Below are positions 13,323-26,375 of a stretch of DNA of 64,000 bases, in pieces. The stretch is from assembly GCA_022828595.1 (NCBI GenBank), contig JAKGHH010000007.1, positions 41,277,973-41,341,972 of the forward strand, written 5' to 3'. The notes beneath the pieces are model-generated. The model was not told where the DNA came from. It did no database searches and saw only the letters and a list, made by a program, of their open reading frames with translations. Within the stretch, counting starts at the first letter, position 1, and each line of letters begins with the position of its first letter. The stretch comes from Nelumbo lutea (lineage: Eukaryota > Streptophyta > Magnoliopsida > Proteales > Nelumbonaceae). The translations under genes were made by a program, and so were the position numbers.

Positions 13323-14150
13323 CTATGACACAAGATTCAGGATTACCTTTCTTGGATTCCAAGTAGGCAGGACAGTTCCTTCTCTAGTGGCTGGTCTGGT
13401 GACAATGGTGACAGGCATCGGATGCCTTATCCTTCTTCTATTTCTTGGATTTGTTGCCCTTTTTGTGGGGCTCTTCTTAGACCTCCTCTTCTTGCCACAC
13501 TTGCCTGCTTCCATAAGTATGGCGGCGGGCTCATCCTTACGAATCAATTCCTCAGCTCGTTGCAACATATTGCTGAGCTCTTGTAAGCTGACGTTCAGCT
13601 TATTCATGTTATAATTCATGACAAACTGATTGTAGGACGGAGGTAAAGAATTCAGAATGGTGTCTACCTTGGTGACGTGGTCTAGCCCGGACCCTAGGGC
13701 TTCTAGCTCGTTTATGTATCCCATCATCTGAAGACAATGGTCATGCACTTGCTGTCCCTTGGTCATTTGAGTGGTCATGAACTGCTTCAAGACTTTCTAC
13801 CGAGTAGAACAATTTTGCTCTTCATACATAGTTTTCAGACTGTCCAATATGTCTTTGGCCAGTTTGATCTGATCGAACTGCCTCTGTATTGGATTGTCTA
13901 GAGAAGCTATGATATAGCAGTGGGCCAGAGAGTTCTTTTCCTCCCACTCCAAGTAGTCCCTTCTGCGGGCCTCAAAAGTCCGATCACCTAGACACTCTAG
14001 GGCGGGGTTTTTGGCAACTTTATCCAAATTTTCAAAAGTTAGTACTAGCATGAGGTTATGGTACCAATCAGCGTAATTAGGGCCCTTAACTTTTTTGTCA
14101 TCAAGAAGCTTGGCGAATTGTCCGTTAGCCATTTTCTGGTAAAACAACAA
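13323..14150 (-). pseudogene. Copia Gag (element Y)
   Basis: The minus-strand frame 13797-14150 starts near ANGQFAKLLDDKKVKGPNYADW and reads LEWEEKNSLAHCYIIASLD. One stop later it continues at 13323-13790 with KGQQVHDHCLQMMGYINELE and LPPSYNQFVMNYNM, the usual copia Gag fold, then a basic tail and a CCHC-type knuckle near 13400-13330. It is preceded by a ~1.7 kb leader to the PBS. Gag is interrupted by at least one stop and a frameshift, so the element is dead. Confidence 0.88.
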
Positions 14151-15898
14151 ACATTAGTCCACAACCTAATTTGATCCATGTTCATTACATAGATATGGCT
14201 TTTAATCTATGTTCCATTCCCATTTGTTCATCTCTGAGATTTCCCTCCCATCTCAGTGACGAAGATAGTGACTTGTCTCTGGAAATGTGGAAAACCACAT
14301 AGGGTGCTTGGAGCCAACTATTTCAGTTGCAAAACCCCACCACCTTTCTGTAAAGGACCATATCCACTCATCATATGAGTTTTCCCTTTGGCCTCTGCCA
14401 GACAAGGTTCAAAGCCATTTTTAGGTAAACCTTTCTGTCCAGCGAGTGTTTAACCATCATATTCGTGAACGCCAAGGTACCGTGAGAGAGTTCCCATTTT
14501 CTAGTGAAGCCCTACCCACATCGGTCTATTAAAACCCTATCATCTTATGAAACACTCATACAAACCCAACATCAAATGGATAGCCCATTTTCTGGTGCGT
14601 TCCTCATTACTGAATGAACCATCCTCATGCTAATGATGGAAGGCCTTTACAGAGTTCATCATATGAATCTCCCTATCACATGCACTCATATTTGTTGGAG
14701 GGAACGAAAAATCACGCCCTAGTTTGATTTAGGTTAAACCAAAGTGGCTCTCACTGACTTTCATAAAGCCAGATTTTGGTGGGCCCAAATCGGCTAGGGT
14801 TCCACACGTATCCTCTTCAGGAGGTGTGGAGCCCACCACTGAGGGAGGTCATCCAATGACCAACAGGGACACCATGGCAATGATGTGCATTCAGCCATGG
14901 TGTGCGCAGGAGCCACTATTGAATCAGCATGGGTCAAGCACTTATGGCCCATGAACGTAGCATATCACACATCTATACATCACATGTAGGGAAGAATTGA
15001 TCCAATCAATTAATATCTATAAAGCCCATTTTAAAGCCCATAATATTAACCATTAATATTATCTAGGTATATGGGCCGAAATTAGGGTTGATCAATTTGG
15101 TCCATATAGCTTTATCTGCGAAGTGGGCTTTTAGCAGTTTTACCAAATTAAAACTGGATTTTTATAGGTTAGGCCGAATTAAATATTCAATTAATTATGA
15201 ATCCTTAGGCCCATTAGTGGGAGAATTAGGGCTGACATTCAGCCTTGATCGAACCCTAGATTTGGTCCAACCAGTTTGGACCAATCTAATTCGAATGGGT
15301 CTAGGGTTTGATCTTTAATTGAAGATTTAATTCAAGAAATTAATCTAAAATTAAATACTGATAAAAGAAAAACAAGAATCAGTCAGATAGGACTGTTCGC
15401 ACTATTCATCATCAAAACAGAGGTTAGATCACAATTTGCAGTGTCATAAACTGCAAATTGTAGATAGCGATTTTCCCATCTGCGAAATCTCCTTCCTTGT
15501 TCCGCCATCTTCGATCCAAAATAAAATAAATAGAAAACCTAATTTCTATTACAATTACATCAGATCGAATGCCTATACATTCATTCTAAAAAATAAAAAT
15601 AAAAAAATATTTTACAGACCAAAAGTAATAAAGTAATCAAGAAACTGCAAAATCGTAGGTTCCCTACTCCAATCAAGATTTCGATCTCCATGTGTACGAA
15701 TAGCCCATAAATCAAGAAGATTATAAAGAACAATTCTAAATAATAATCAGATTTATAAAATTTAATTTCAGATCAATCGCCCATCAACTGGAAACAAATT
15801 TTCCAGAAAAACCTTATATCTATGCAAATCGGATAGAACGCCTTCTGCCCATTTGTGTAGGTTCAGATTTGACCCAATTCGGTTCAAGATTTGAACCT
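14151..15898 (-). mobile_element. Copia 5' leader of element Y
   Basis: Non-coding leader between gag and the primer-binding site on the minus strand. Most of it (14528-15862) is repeated at 6735-7945. Confidence 0.7.
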
Positions 15899-15911
15899 GG
15901 CTCTGATACCA
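15899..15911 (-). other. Retrotransposon primer-binding site (initiator tRNA-Met type)
   Basis: The minus strand reads TGGTATCAGAGCC, the canonical plant copia PBS complementary to the 3' end of initiator tRNA-Met, immediately next to the LTR end CCTTCA. Confidence 0.9.
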
Positions 15912-15912
15912 C

Positions 15913-17761
15913 TGAAGGAATGAGATATCCATCGTATGGACGCCCGAATCTTACGAAATAGAATGGGCGAATTTCAAAAATTTCTCTCCATCTTACTGGG
16001 AATCGTATTCCCTATTTTAGAAAAATCATATTTTTCAAAGATCAATCTTGAACCATGAACTGAACTAGATCTGAACAAAAGCAATAGGAAAGGGATATAC
16101 CTGATATAGAGAAATAGTATCTCCCAATGGAGGTGTTCACACCCAAGGAAGGAACCAAAAACTGCTCCCACTGAAGATGACATAGTGCAGGATGGAGCAG
16201 AATCAACAACGTTCTTCAAAAGAACCAGATCCTTCGCAAGAATCAGCTGGATGGCACGTGAGTACTACTTCCAATCAGTCCTTCCACAAAGAACTGATAT
16301 CAAGATCTAATCTTGACCACTCCCACTAAGAACAGGAGATCGAACTGGCAGATATGGTGGCGGTAGGAAGGATGCGACAAGAAAGAATTTGTGCAGATGT
16401 GCTGAATTCTTTCTTCTGTGATTTTCAGCTCTGAAGAGGATGTGAATATATGTGTTCTAATTGCTGCCGCCCCTCCTCCTTAATAAGTAGTTTAAAGGGA
16501 TCAGCTCCTAATCCCATTAGGAGTTGTTGATCCAAATCATTTTTGGATCAGAATTCCCTTTAAGTGATAAGGGTTAAGACTTAATCCTATCTGCTAATCT
16601 AATCTCAGAATTCGCCCCTCATTTAACTGATTAAATCAGCCCAGTTCGAAATAGGCTTTAGGCCCAATTGGGTTATGTGCTCACTTAGCCTTCCAAACTG
16701 CTCCCCAGTTGGGATTCCTTGTATGGTGTGGGACCCAAACATTGATCTAAGCATAATTCACATGGGTTCAGCCCAGCCTTTGTTACAAGGCCTGGCCGAA
16801 TACACTGTCATGGACAGTGCACCCCCTGAAACCCATCACATGGGCTCTATGGGCCCAACATTTACCCTAAGTGGTCTCTGGGCCTAGGCCAAGCCACCTT
16901 ATAACACCCATGGACTGTGGGCAGATGCAAGATTAGTCCATCAGGTATTACCCTCAATGGCCTTATACTTAACCTCTCAGCCCATAATGACCAAACACTA
17001 TCCGATAAGAGAGGACCTCTCCCTCGGCTGTGAGGAACAGTGCTGGACTCTTTACTCACATGGATCCCGGGAATTAAAACATTTTGTAAATGTCTGGAAA
17101 CTATAATATATATACTTTTATATATCATATAAAATATATTTTGCAAAACAAATCTCAACGATTGAAATTTGCTGCTGGTAGTCTTGGTTTCCATCAGAGA
17201 GAGTGCATCCCCGATCATTACCTTTGTTCGACAAAGGGGTTGATCCTGTCACTATGATCACCCACTCAAATGAATTCTCAGACCGTCCCAACATACCTAG
17301 GTTTTGACCCCCGCTAAGGATCTCACTGATTGGCATATCAAAGACAACCCAATCCGACACCTAGTGCAGTATCATAATCAAGTCTAGGGGTTAGGTGTAA
17401 CTTTCTAGTTTTGCCCATCAATCTCCAAGGTCCAGGGCAATATTGGAAATCTGGTCTAGTTCAAAGATTCAATTAATCCTACACTACATGTACCTCGTGT
17501 CTCACCCTAGTGGCAGAGACAAGCCCACCCCAACCGACTTGGTGGCACATCCGTGTCAGCCTTATCAGGATAGGTTTCCTTAGACTGACAAACTGGCTGT
17601 GAACGTTCTAAACCAACATGTCTCATAAGTGTCCAGTTTAAGGGTATTACACAGAAACACACCATAGGAACATGAATCAAATATGTACTTTATTCATTTA
17701 CAATAAATGTCATAAGTAAATCAAACTGATTGGAAATAAGGGCATACAAAACTGTCTAACA
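15913..17761 (-). mobile_element. Copia LTR copy 3 (complete 5' LTR of element Y)
   Basis: About 1.85 kb, bounded on the + strand by TG (15913) and CA (17761), with the PBS next to its inner end. It is the only copy with both termini and serves as the family reference. The 5 bp after it (TGTAA) does not match the 5 bp before LTR copy 1 (CATGG). Confidence 0.85.
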
Positions 17762-20700
17762 TGTAAGACCAGGCAAAAAAATCTTTAAACTCTTTTAGCA
17801 AGTTGGTCAGTTTTGCTTTTTCTACTTCAATTAAGTCCACAGAAATGAAAAGTGGTTTCTTCTCCTCGATTAATCCTGAGACATTTATTTCTTCTAACTT
17901 CTCCTCAATTGTTTCTATAGTCTCCTAGAATGTCCATGGGGCTGGTGGTACCTCAGCTATATACTCTAATGTCTCATTCATGTCCTTGTTTGCTAAGGTT
18001 GTTATTATTTTATAATCTGCAGTTGAGTGGTTTGTTGTATGGTGCTTTCTAATTGCATATAGTGTTGTAATGGAATTTTATGTGCCATTTGTGAGTTATT
18101 GTAAAAATATATTGAAAATAAAACATATAACTTGCATGGAATCAGAATTTGGTATCGATAATGGTCTTACATAGATTAAAAATATAATAGATAACTTGCA
18201 TGGATTCAGAATTCGATATCAATAATGGTCTTACATAGATTGAAAATATAATAGATAACTTGCATGGATTTAGAATTTGGTATTAGTAATGGTCTTACAT
18301 AAATTAAAAATATAACAAGTAATTTGCATAATTTTTTGTTAACATGAACTTCTATATTAAGAAATCAACTTAATTACTTTAATAAAAATAGTTGTTGATG
18401 ATACTTATAGTTAATGAGGTTATGAATTTTAGAGAATAGACACTTGTGTGAGAGGGGATGAAATAGTTGTAAAAGAAATTTATGCTCACTATGAAAGATA
18501 TAACTTGTTCCCAAAAAATTTTACTTTGGGTGGGTAGGTGGAACTCATACCTAGTTTGTGGAGATGGAGGCTAGGGCAGGCATGAAGGCTTGCCCATGCA
18601 ACTCTTGCAAGAAAATGCCATCACACTGCACTAGGGTGTAGAAATTATCTCCTTTTAGGGTGACTACCTCTATACACCTGGTCTTCATGATTCATTGCTT
18701 TTTCGGTGAAGGTCGGCATTGATGTAACTCATTGGATTGGGGATTTTATGGGTGCTTTCTTTGTGATTGGATGGCTGATTATCTTGATAAGTTTGGTATC
18801 ATCTTCCAACGTCGTCTTTGTGTAGTACATGACATCCTATAGGTGTGTCACGGTAATCGTAAAGGGTGACTTAGTTCCTAATATCCTATAGGTTTTTGCA
18901 GTGGGTGGCCTTGTCACATTGATGACACGTTGAGGGGACCAGTTGTAGATGGTGGATGAATGGTTTTCCTAGCAAAACATGATGTGTGGGGTGGCCTACC
19001 AAGATCTGGAACTCTACCTTCAAATTATAGGGCCCAACTTCCACTTACAACATTCATAAGCCTAGGGTCCCCAATATTCTTGATCCTTATTGTTAAATTT
19101 AAAAGTTTGAGATCTCCATACTCATACTTTTATCCCCAATAATCTTGATCCTTATGGCTCACAAAGTATGCATGGACATAGCATTTATAGAGCTACCTGC
19201 TACCTGCATCCATCATCATCCTTCTTTCTTCATATCCATTGAAGTGACTTGTTGCGTTCAATGGCTGGTTGTGGTGGGGATCCTTTACCATTATATCTTC
19301 CAATCCAAAAGAAATGACCTTGGTCCATTGTCCTGTCCCATCTCTCCCAATATTGACCAAGCCCCTGGCCATCCTTTGTTGTGCTTTTGTGAAAATACCT
19401 TTCTCCTGAGAAACCCTGTTGACAACATCGTGAGCATAGCCATGTTGCAAACAACACCATAGATCATGTTAATGCTTCTTGCAGGTGGGTGAGGTGACAA
19501 GGGCTGGTCATCCACTCCTTCGGCTAAGACTTGGGTTAAGTCCTTCAGCTGAACAAACTCTTCAAAGTACTTCTGCAATTTGTCGCAATTCATGATGTTA
19601 TGCGGGACTGTCTAGTGGAACTCACAAAAGTATATGTTTTGCTTATCCTCCTTAGTTGGTAGGCACAACTAGTGGCCATTGGATCTTTCCATCTACGAAC
19701 TACTCTATGATGGCCAACACCTCCTTCTTCCATACGTGAAAGGGGTGGGGACTAGCTCTCATGATGAATCTAAACTTCCTCTTCCTCTTCCACCTCTTCC
19801 ATGGGTGATTCCTTATACAAAGTAAACTTCTTCTAACCACTTTCCTATTTGCAGGCCTCTTCAATGTCCGAGTAGTCCTCCTCGCATTGCCATAAGCTAG
19901 TAAAGTCCTAAAAGTTCACATTCTCAATGTTGAGTCTGTAGTGGGGGTACATGTCCCTGATGCATTCCTCTAGCAAATCAACTCCACCCACCTAGTCATC
20001 ATGTAGCTTGTAGGTGGCGACTCTAAACCTTTCCAAATACACTAGCAACTCCTCAATGGCGTGCTAGAGAATTCCTCTTAGATTGGCCATGGTGAGCCCA
20101 ATTTCTATTATGAACTACTTAGACAAAAATTTTTCTATCAACTCTTCCTAAGACTAGATTCTCTCTAGTGCCAAGTTGACAAACCAAGTGTAGGTCAGGC
20201 CAGACTAAGACTTAGAAAACTCCATAACCTTCAAGTCTTCATCCATGACAAAGGGGCCTAGGGCATCCTCAAACTTGTTGATGTGCTCCCTAGCATTGTT
20301 ATTGACACCATTGTAACATTACTTGGAGGTTAGCACAAAGTAACCCTAATGGTTAGGCTTCTAGGCAATCCATTGACAATAAGGCTTCTAGTATAAAGAT
20401 TGATAAACTTTACTACACGAATAGTCTCCAACAAGTAACTAGGGACAATCCAACAGTTTTTCCTTCAACATGTGCTGCAAGCAATCACACCAATCACCCT
20501 TACTGGTGATCCTAGATCTGATGTTCATGGGACTTGGGATGCTAGTGGTGGTAGTCGAGGTGATGGTGGCACTCTGGGTGAAGTCCTAGGTGATGGAGAG
20601 TCAGACTAGTAGTGTTCCAACTCTCGACTCTCGAGGTGGTTGGCAGTCGGTTCTTGATCCCAATGGTAATGTATTGATGCCTAAGCTATAGATCTGCGCT

Positions 20701-20900
20701 CTGGCACCTCTACTACTAGATGTTGAGTCGGTAATACTACAAATCTCTTTTAGCCAGTTAAAGAGTTGGTCTTGCTTCTTCTCCAATTTGGCGAAGCGCC
20801 AGTGTTGGATACCTTCCAACTTGTTAAGGCACTCTTCCATATCATAACTTTTTTAGCAAGGTTAGCCAAGTGGTTGTGGATGGGGTCTTTATTAGAGAAC
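17762..20900 (-). pseudogene. Ty3/gypsy Gag, protease region and start of RT
   Basis: Minus strand, many frameshifts. From the 5' side: a coiled Gag N-terminus at 20840-20601 (EECLNKLEGIQHWRFAKLEK); a Gag core at ~20330-20000 (NAREHINKFEDALGPFVMDE, LTYTWFVNLALERI, HAIEELLVYLERF); a Gag end at ~19650-19500 (YFCEFH, MNCDKLQKYFEEFVQLKDL, ARSINMIYGVVC); and a protease/linker region at ~18990-18870 (LVGHPTHHVLL, FIHHLQLVPST). It ends with LTNLLKEFKDFFAWSY at 17762, just before RT proper, where the copia LTR begins. RT, RNase H and most of integrase are lost; the integrase tail is at 3634-4412. Confidence 0.8.
18120..18335 (+). repeat. 64 bp tandem repeat, 3.3 copies
   Basis: Units carrying CTTGCATGGA...CAGAATT...ATGGTCTTACATAGATT recur at about 18131, 18195, 18259 and 18322. 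It lies inside the gypsy remnant. Confidence 0.8.
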
Positions 20901-21589
20901 TCCTGTTGTGCATGAAGATCTAGTGATATCTCCTCTAGTGCTAGCTGTTATAGCTCTTGTTGTTGTTGTTGTTCATCTCTAGAGGTGATGATGACATTCT
21001 TACAAGGTAGCATCCTACTACACTTCCGCAAAACTACAACTCGAGATTTTTATGTAAGTGTGCCATTGTAGGGATGGTCCAAGTTTTTGAAATAGTGAAT
21101 ACTAGTTTAGAAAGGTGAAAATGAAAGTTTCAAAGAATAAAGGATGGGATGATGCTAGGGTTAGAAAAGAACTTAGGGAATGACTAAGGTTTGAATAGAA
21201 TGAATGAAGTCGAATTGAGGAAGGATGAGAGATGGAATGATGGAATATCCCTTTTCATATCATGAACCCTACTATTAATAGACAAGAGGAAGGCTTACTT
21301 CATGCATGGGCTAGAGTTCTAGAATATTTCCTAGAAAATTAATGATTTAAGATCCAATATATTTTTCAGATGGTTAAGGGTTCGAGTCCTTAGGTCGCTC
21401 TGATGAGGACACTTGTCGAGCTACAATGCAGGGAATATATTTGCTTTGATTCCTATACCTGCAAGCTTCTATTACATTTTATTTCAGGGGAGACAGTATC
21501 TATCGTATAATCAACTTTTCAGTTATTTTGTTCCTTAAACTATGACTTACTTTATTCATTTTTGCTTTGCATCTTACAAAGGTATCTAC
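20901..21589. other. Non-coding, probable gypsy leader/LTR side
   Basis: No coding sequence was recognised. By position it should hold the leader or 5' LTR of the minus-strand gypsy element, but no TG...CA pair or PBS was found. A tRNA box-B-like word occurs at 21379-21389. Confidence 0.3.
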
Positions 21590-23930
21590 AGTTCAAGGTC
21601 CAAAGGGTAGAGAGCATTTGCAACTAGCCTCTTTAGGGAGAGTTCGTAGTCCTCTTTTAAAGTGAGTACTAATAGCTTGACAATCATAGAACCTGTAAAC
21701 TTTCTGATCAACCACCCAATAAATTTTATTTCCAAAAATACCCACTTTACCCCTTAAACATAAAAGAGTCTGAGCCAAAGCTTCTCATTAATCGTAATTA
21801 ATCTTATTCAAAATCTTCATCGTAACTCCTCCCAAGACACACAAACTTTACCATTACCTTTCTAAACTTTATGATCAATCATCCAATAAATTTTAGACCC
21901 AACAATACCCATTTTACCCCTTAAACAAAAAAGATTCCCAACTGACTATTCTTATTAGTCACAATTATCCTAATTAAAAATCTTTATTGTAGCACAACCC
22001 CCAAGAGACCCAAACCATACCAACAACTTTCTAAACATACTGGTCAACCATCAATCAAATTTTAGACATAAAATACCCATTTTACCACTCATACAAATAA
22101 GATTCCAAATCGAACCCTCCCATTGGTCATAATTATCCTGATTTAAGATTTTCTTCATCGCAACACTCCTAACACACATAAACCTACCACTACCTTTCTA
22201 AGTCTTCTGCTCAACCATCCAATAAATTTTAATTCCAAGTACCAATTTTACCCCTTAAATAGAAAAGATTCCAAATCGACCACTCTTATTAGTCGTAATT
22301 ATCCTAATTCAAAATCTTCATTGTAACACAATTCCCAAGAAACCCAAACCATACCAATAGCTTTCTAAACCTCCCGATTGACCATCCATCAAAATTCAGA
22401 CCCTAAAATACTTAATTTACCCCTCAAACAAAATAAATTCCAAATTGATTACTTTCATTCGCCATAATTATCCTAATTGAAAATCTTCTTTGCAATACAA
22501 CTTCTAAGGCATCAAAAACTTAGCATTACCTTTGTAAAACTTCCGGTCAACCATCTAATAAATTTCAAATACGAAATACCCATTTTACCCCTATTACTAA
22601 TAAGATTCTACATTGAACTCTTATTGGCTGCATTATCCTAATTCAAGATCTTCATCACGAGAGAACTTTTAAAACACGCAAACCCTACCATTTCCTTTCT
22701 TGACATCCCACTTGACCATATAATAAATTTTAAACCAAAAAATACCAATTTTGCCCCTATTACAGATAAGATTCTAAATTAAATATTCTTATTGGTTGTA
22801 GTTATCCTTACTCAAGATCTTCATCATGGCACAACTCCTAAGACACCCAAACCTAATACCTTTCTAAACAAATTGATCAATCGTTCATCAAATGTTAGGC
22901 TTAAAACTACCATTTTAGCCCTCAAATAAAAAGATTCTAAATTTGTCACTTTAATTAGCCATAATTATCCTAATTCAACATCTTTATCGTGACACAACCC
23001 CCAAGACACCTAAAAATGCCCACCTTTCTAAACATCCCGGTCAACCTTCCACCCAATTTCATACCCAAGAATACCCATTTTGCACCTCTCACAAATAAGA
23101 TTCATTTCGACTCTCATTGGCTGCAATTCTCTTAACTCAAGATCATCATCGCAACACGACCTTCAAGACATCCAAACCCTACCAACATCTTTTTAAACAT
23201 CCTAATGAAACTTCCATCAACTTTTAGGCCCAAAATTTCCATTTCACCCCTCCTATGGATAAGATTCTAAATCAAGTTTTTTCATTGGCCGTAATTATCC
23301 CAATTTAAGATCTTTATCATGTCACTCCACCTAAGACACTCAAACCCTATCATTACCTTTCTAAACCTTCCGATCACCCACCCAAAAAATTTTAGATCCA
23401 AAAATACCTATTTTGTTTCTTGTATAGAAAAGTTCCAAATTGAGTCCTCACATTAGCCATAATTATCCTAATTCAAGATTTCCATCACGATACTCTTCCC
23501 AAGACACCCAATCCCTATTATTACCTTTCTAAACTTTCTAATCAACCATCCAATAAGTTTTAGAACTAAAAATATCAATTTTGACCCTCAAACAGAAAAG
23601 GTTCCAAATCAACCACTCTCATTACCCATAACTATCATATTCAAAATCTTCATCGCGACACGTCTCCCAATAAACCCAAACCCCACCAACATTTTTCTAA
23701 ACACCCTAATTGGTTATCCATCAAATTTTAGACCTAAAAATACCCATTTTACCCCTCATACAAATAAGACTCCAAATCAAGCCCTCTCATTGGTTGTAGT
23801 TAACGTAATTCAAGATCTTCATCGAGGCACCCCCTCCTAAGAAACCCAAACCCTACCAAACCATTACCTTTCTAAACCTTTTGAAAAACCATTCAATAAA
23901 TTTAGACCTAAATTACCCATGTTTAGTTTT
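21590..23930. repeat. Satellite-like tandem array, ~168 bp unit, about 14 copies
   Basis: A CTTTCTAAAC-type landmark recurs at 21695, 21862, 22031, 22198, 22365, 22534, 22700, 22864, 23028, 23193, 23361, 23529, 23698 and 23872, with spacing 164-174 and mean about 167.5. Each unit also has a CCAT(C/T)(C/A)AATAAATTTTA-like part, ATACCCATTTTACCCCT, an AAGATT(C/T)(C/T)AAAT part and ATTATCCTAATTCAAGATCT. Units are diverged, so the array is old. Some alternate between a form with ATTACC before the landmark and a form with CCAACA. Confidence 0.9.
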
Positions 23931-24204
23931 AGATCTCATTGATTGCCAAATTAAATTTTGAACCCCAATATAGAATATACAATAATGCAAAACAAAAATA
24001 TCATATGGGAAATGACAACTTTTTGGGATTTTTAGAGGATAAGACATTGAGAAATTTCTAAAAATAGGAGAATAGGAAGTAATGTAAAAGAGAAGAGTAA
24101 AAATAAAGGTGAATCAAATAGAGATTTTTTTAACAGAATAAACTTTCGAAAATCTTTAAACCTTAAATTCATTGTGCAATGCCCATTGCTAGTTATCAAA
24201 AAAA
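23931..24204. other. Non-coding spacer
   Basis: A/T-rich; nothing recognised. Confidence 0.3.
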
Positions 24205-25149
24205 GGGTAAATTATAGACTAATTCCCTATACTTTAGGGCTAGTGGAAATTACCTCTTGAACTTTCATTAGCAACAAAGACCCCTTACACTTTTAAATTT
24301 CGACAAAGGCCCCCTCCCATTAAGTTAAAATTTAAATTACCAAAATATTCTTTAGGCTTAGTTTGGAAGGAATACAAATATAAATATATACAGTAAAAAT
24401 ATATACAAAATACATGGTTTTGCATTCTACATATTTGTATTTGTACTCCATCCAAACTGATCCTTAAGAAACTTCTATAAAATAGAAATTACAATAACAA
24501 AAACCAAAAACTTCTATGGAAACTTAGAATTGCAAGAAAAATAATATGTAGTTAATATCAATTAAACCAGTGACAAATGAAAGTAGAAAAATAGTAAAAG
24601 TTGTTAGAGAAGTGTAATTAGGGAATTTCAAAGTTGAGTTGCATTAGAATTTTTTTTATTTTTTAAAGTTAATGGAGAGGGTTTGTTGCAAATAAAATAT
24701 TTGGGTTAATTACAAGGACCCCCCTACTATGGGGTCAATGGCAAAGACCACCTATACTTTAATTTACAACAAAGACCCCTATGAACTTTAGTTGTTAGAC
24801 AAAGATTCCCCTCCTTTAGTGTTCCATTAGTTAACTTCGAAAAAGATTCTCGTTTGGCTGTTTAAAGTTTTTTAAATGCCTAAACTACCTTTTTTGATGT
24901 AAAAACACTTGCCTTGGGACCAAAGTGAAAATGGTCGCTAACAATGAAGTGGCTATTGATGACACTTGTTGTTGTAACTCCTAGTAGTGGCAGTGGCATG
25001 GGATTACAGCTTCAAAGGATTTCGAAGAGAGAAAAAGCATAAAGTTACAAACATCTCCATTATTTGATTTTATAGACATCTCTGGTCGCTTGTTCTTGGT
25101 CAATATTTCATATGCTCTTGTCAAAGAATGACCTTCACCGCCTGATCTA

Positions 25150-26375
25150 TTAGACAATGTATGCCCTTAGCTCTAATCAGATTGAAGTACAGATACATTT
25201 ATTGTAAATGAATAAAAGTACATTATTGTTTAATGTTGTTATTGGTATGTTTTTGTGAAATTACCCCTTAAAATGGACATTTGTGATACTCATGTTAGTT
25301 TATAATGATCTTAGCCATTGGATAGACTTGGGGAGTTTATCCTACAAAGGCTAACACTAATGTACTACCAAAGAAGTTGGGGCAGTCTGTCTCAGCTGCT
25401 AGGGTTAGACCCAAAGCACATGCAGTGTGTGTTTAGTTAAAACATTGAACCCGGACCACTTTCCTATTATGCCTTGGACCTTAGAGATTGATGGGCAAAA
25501 CTTGAAAGTTACACATAACCCCTATACTTCATTATGGTACTACACTAGGTGTTGGATTGGGTTGTCTTTGATATGCCAATCAGTGAGATCCATTGAGGGT
25601 CAAAACCTAGGTATGTTGGGGCAGTCTAAGAATTCACTTGAGTGGGTGATCATAGTTATAGGATCGGCCCCTTTGTCAGACAAAGTGAATGTAAGGCTTA
25701 CACTCTCTTTGATGAAAACTTAAACTCCTGACAGTGGATTTCAACTATGTTTGAGATTTGGTTTTGCAAATCTCAAACATATATATATATATATTATAAA
25801 AAATGTTTGCAAAAGGTTTTAATTCATATAATCTATCCGAGCAAAGAGTGTGATCATTATAGGCCTAGAGGTTAACTGTAAGAGACCATTACAGGACTGA
25901 TTACCTAATGAGCTTTATCTTACTTAAGTCCATTATCCCTGGGTTTTCATAGGATGGATGAATTCAATGATCATTTAAGTGTAAATGTTGGGCCTATTTA
26001 GAGCCCATAGTGATGTGCTTAGGGGTTCACGACATTTAGTAGTGAATTTGGCTAAGCTTTTTCACAAAGGCTAGGCCAAACCCATGTAGACTTATGTAAG
26101 GTCATTGTGGGGTCCCATGCCATACAAATCAGGCCTAAGTTGGCCATGCAACACGCTTAGGTCATGAACCTTGTAGCTAATGGGCCTAAGGCCTATAATT
26201 AATATAATTAATTAAGTTGTCATGTGAAATGGGGCGAATTTGAGTTTAGAAGTGGGTATGGAGCACCATCCTCTTAAAAGGATAAGGTTATCTCTTAATA
26301 GAGTCTAGATCCAAATTAGATTTGGATAATCTCCTAATTTGATTAGGAGAAGTGCTCTATAAAGAGATAAAAGAA
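25150..26375 (+). mobile_element. Copia LTR, plus orientation (relative of the 4-18 kb family)
   Basis: It opens TTAGACAATGTATGCCCTTA and runs collinear with the reverse complement of the LTRs at 7946-9858 and 15913-17761, for example GATATGCCAATCAGTGAGAT near 25572. A CTATAAAGAGATAAAAG TATA-like box lies near 26357. Neither the terminal CA nor a PBS follows; it is cut at about 26375 by a copia fragment of the opposite strand. Confidence 0.75.

Noticed and set aside
21379..21389. GGTTCGAGTCC, an exact match to the tRNA/SINE box B
   Set aside because: No A box at a suitable distance upstream and no cloverleaf could be drawn around it; treated as chance or an old SINE scrap.
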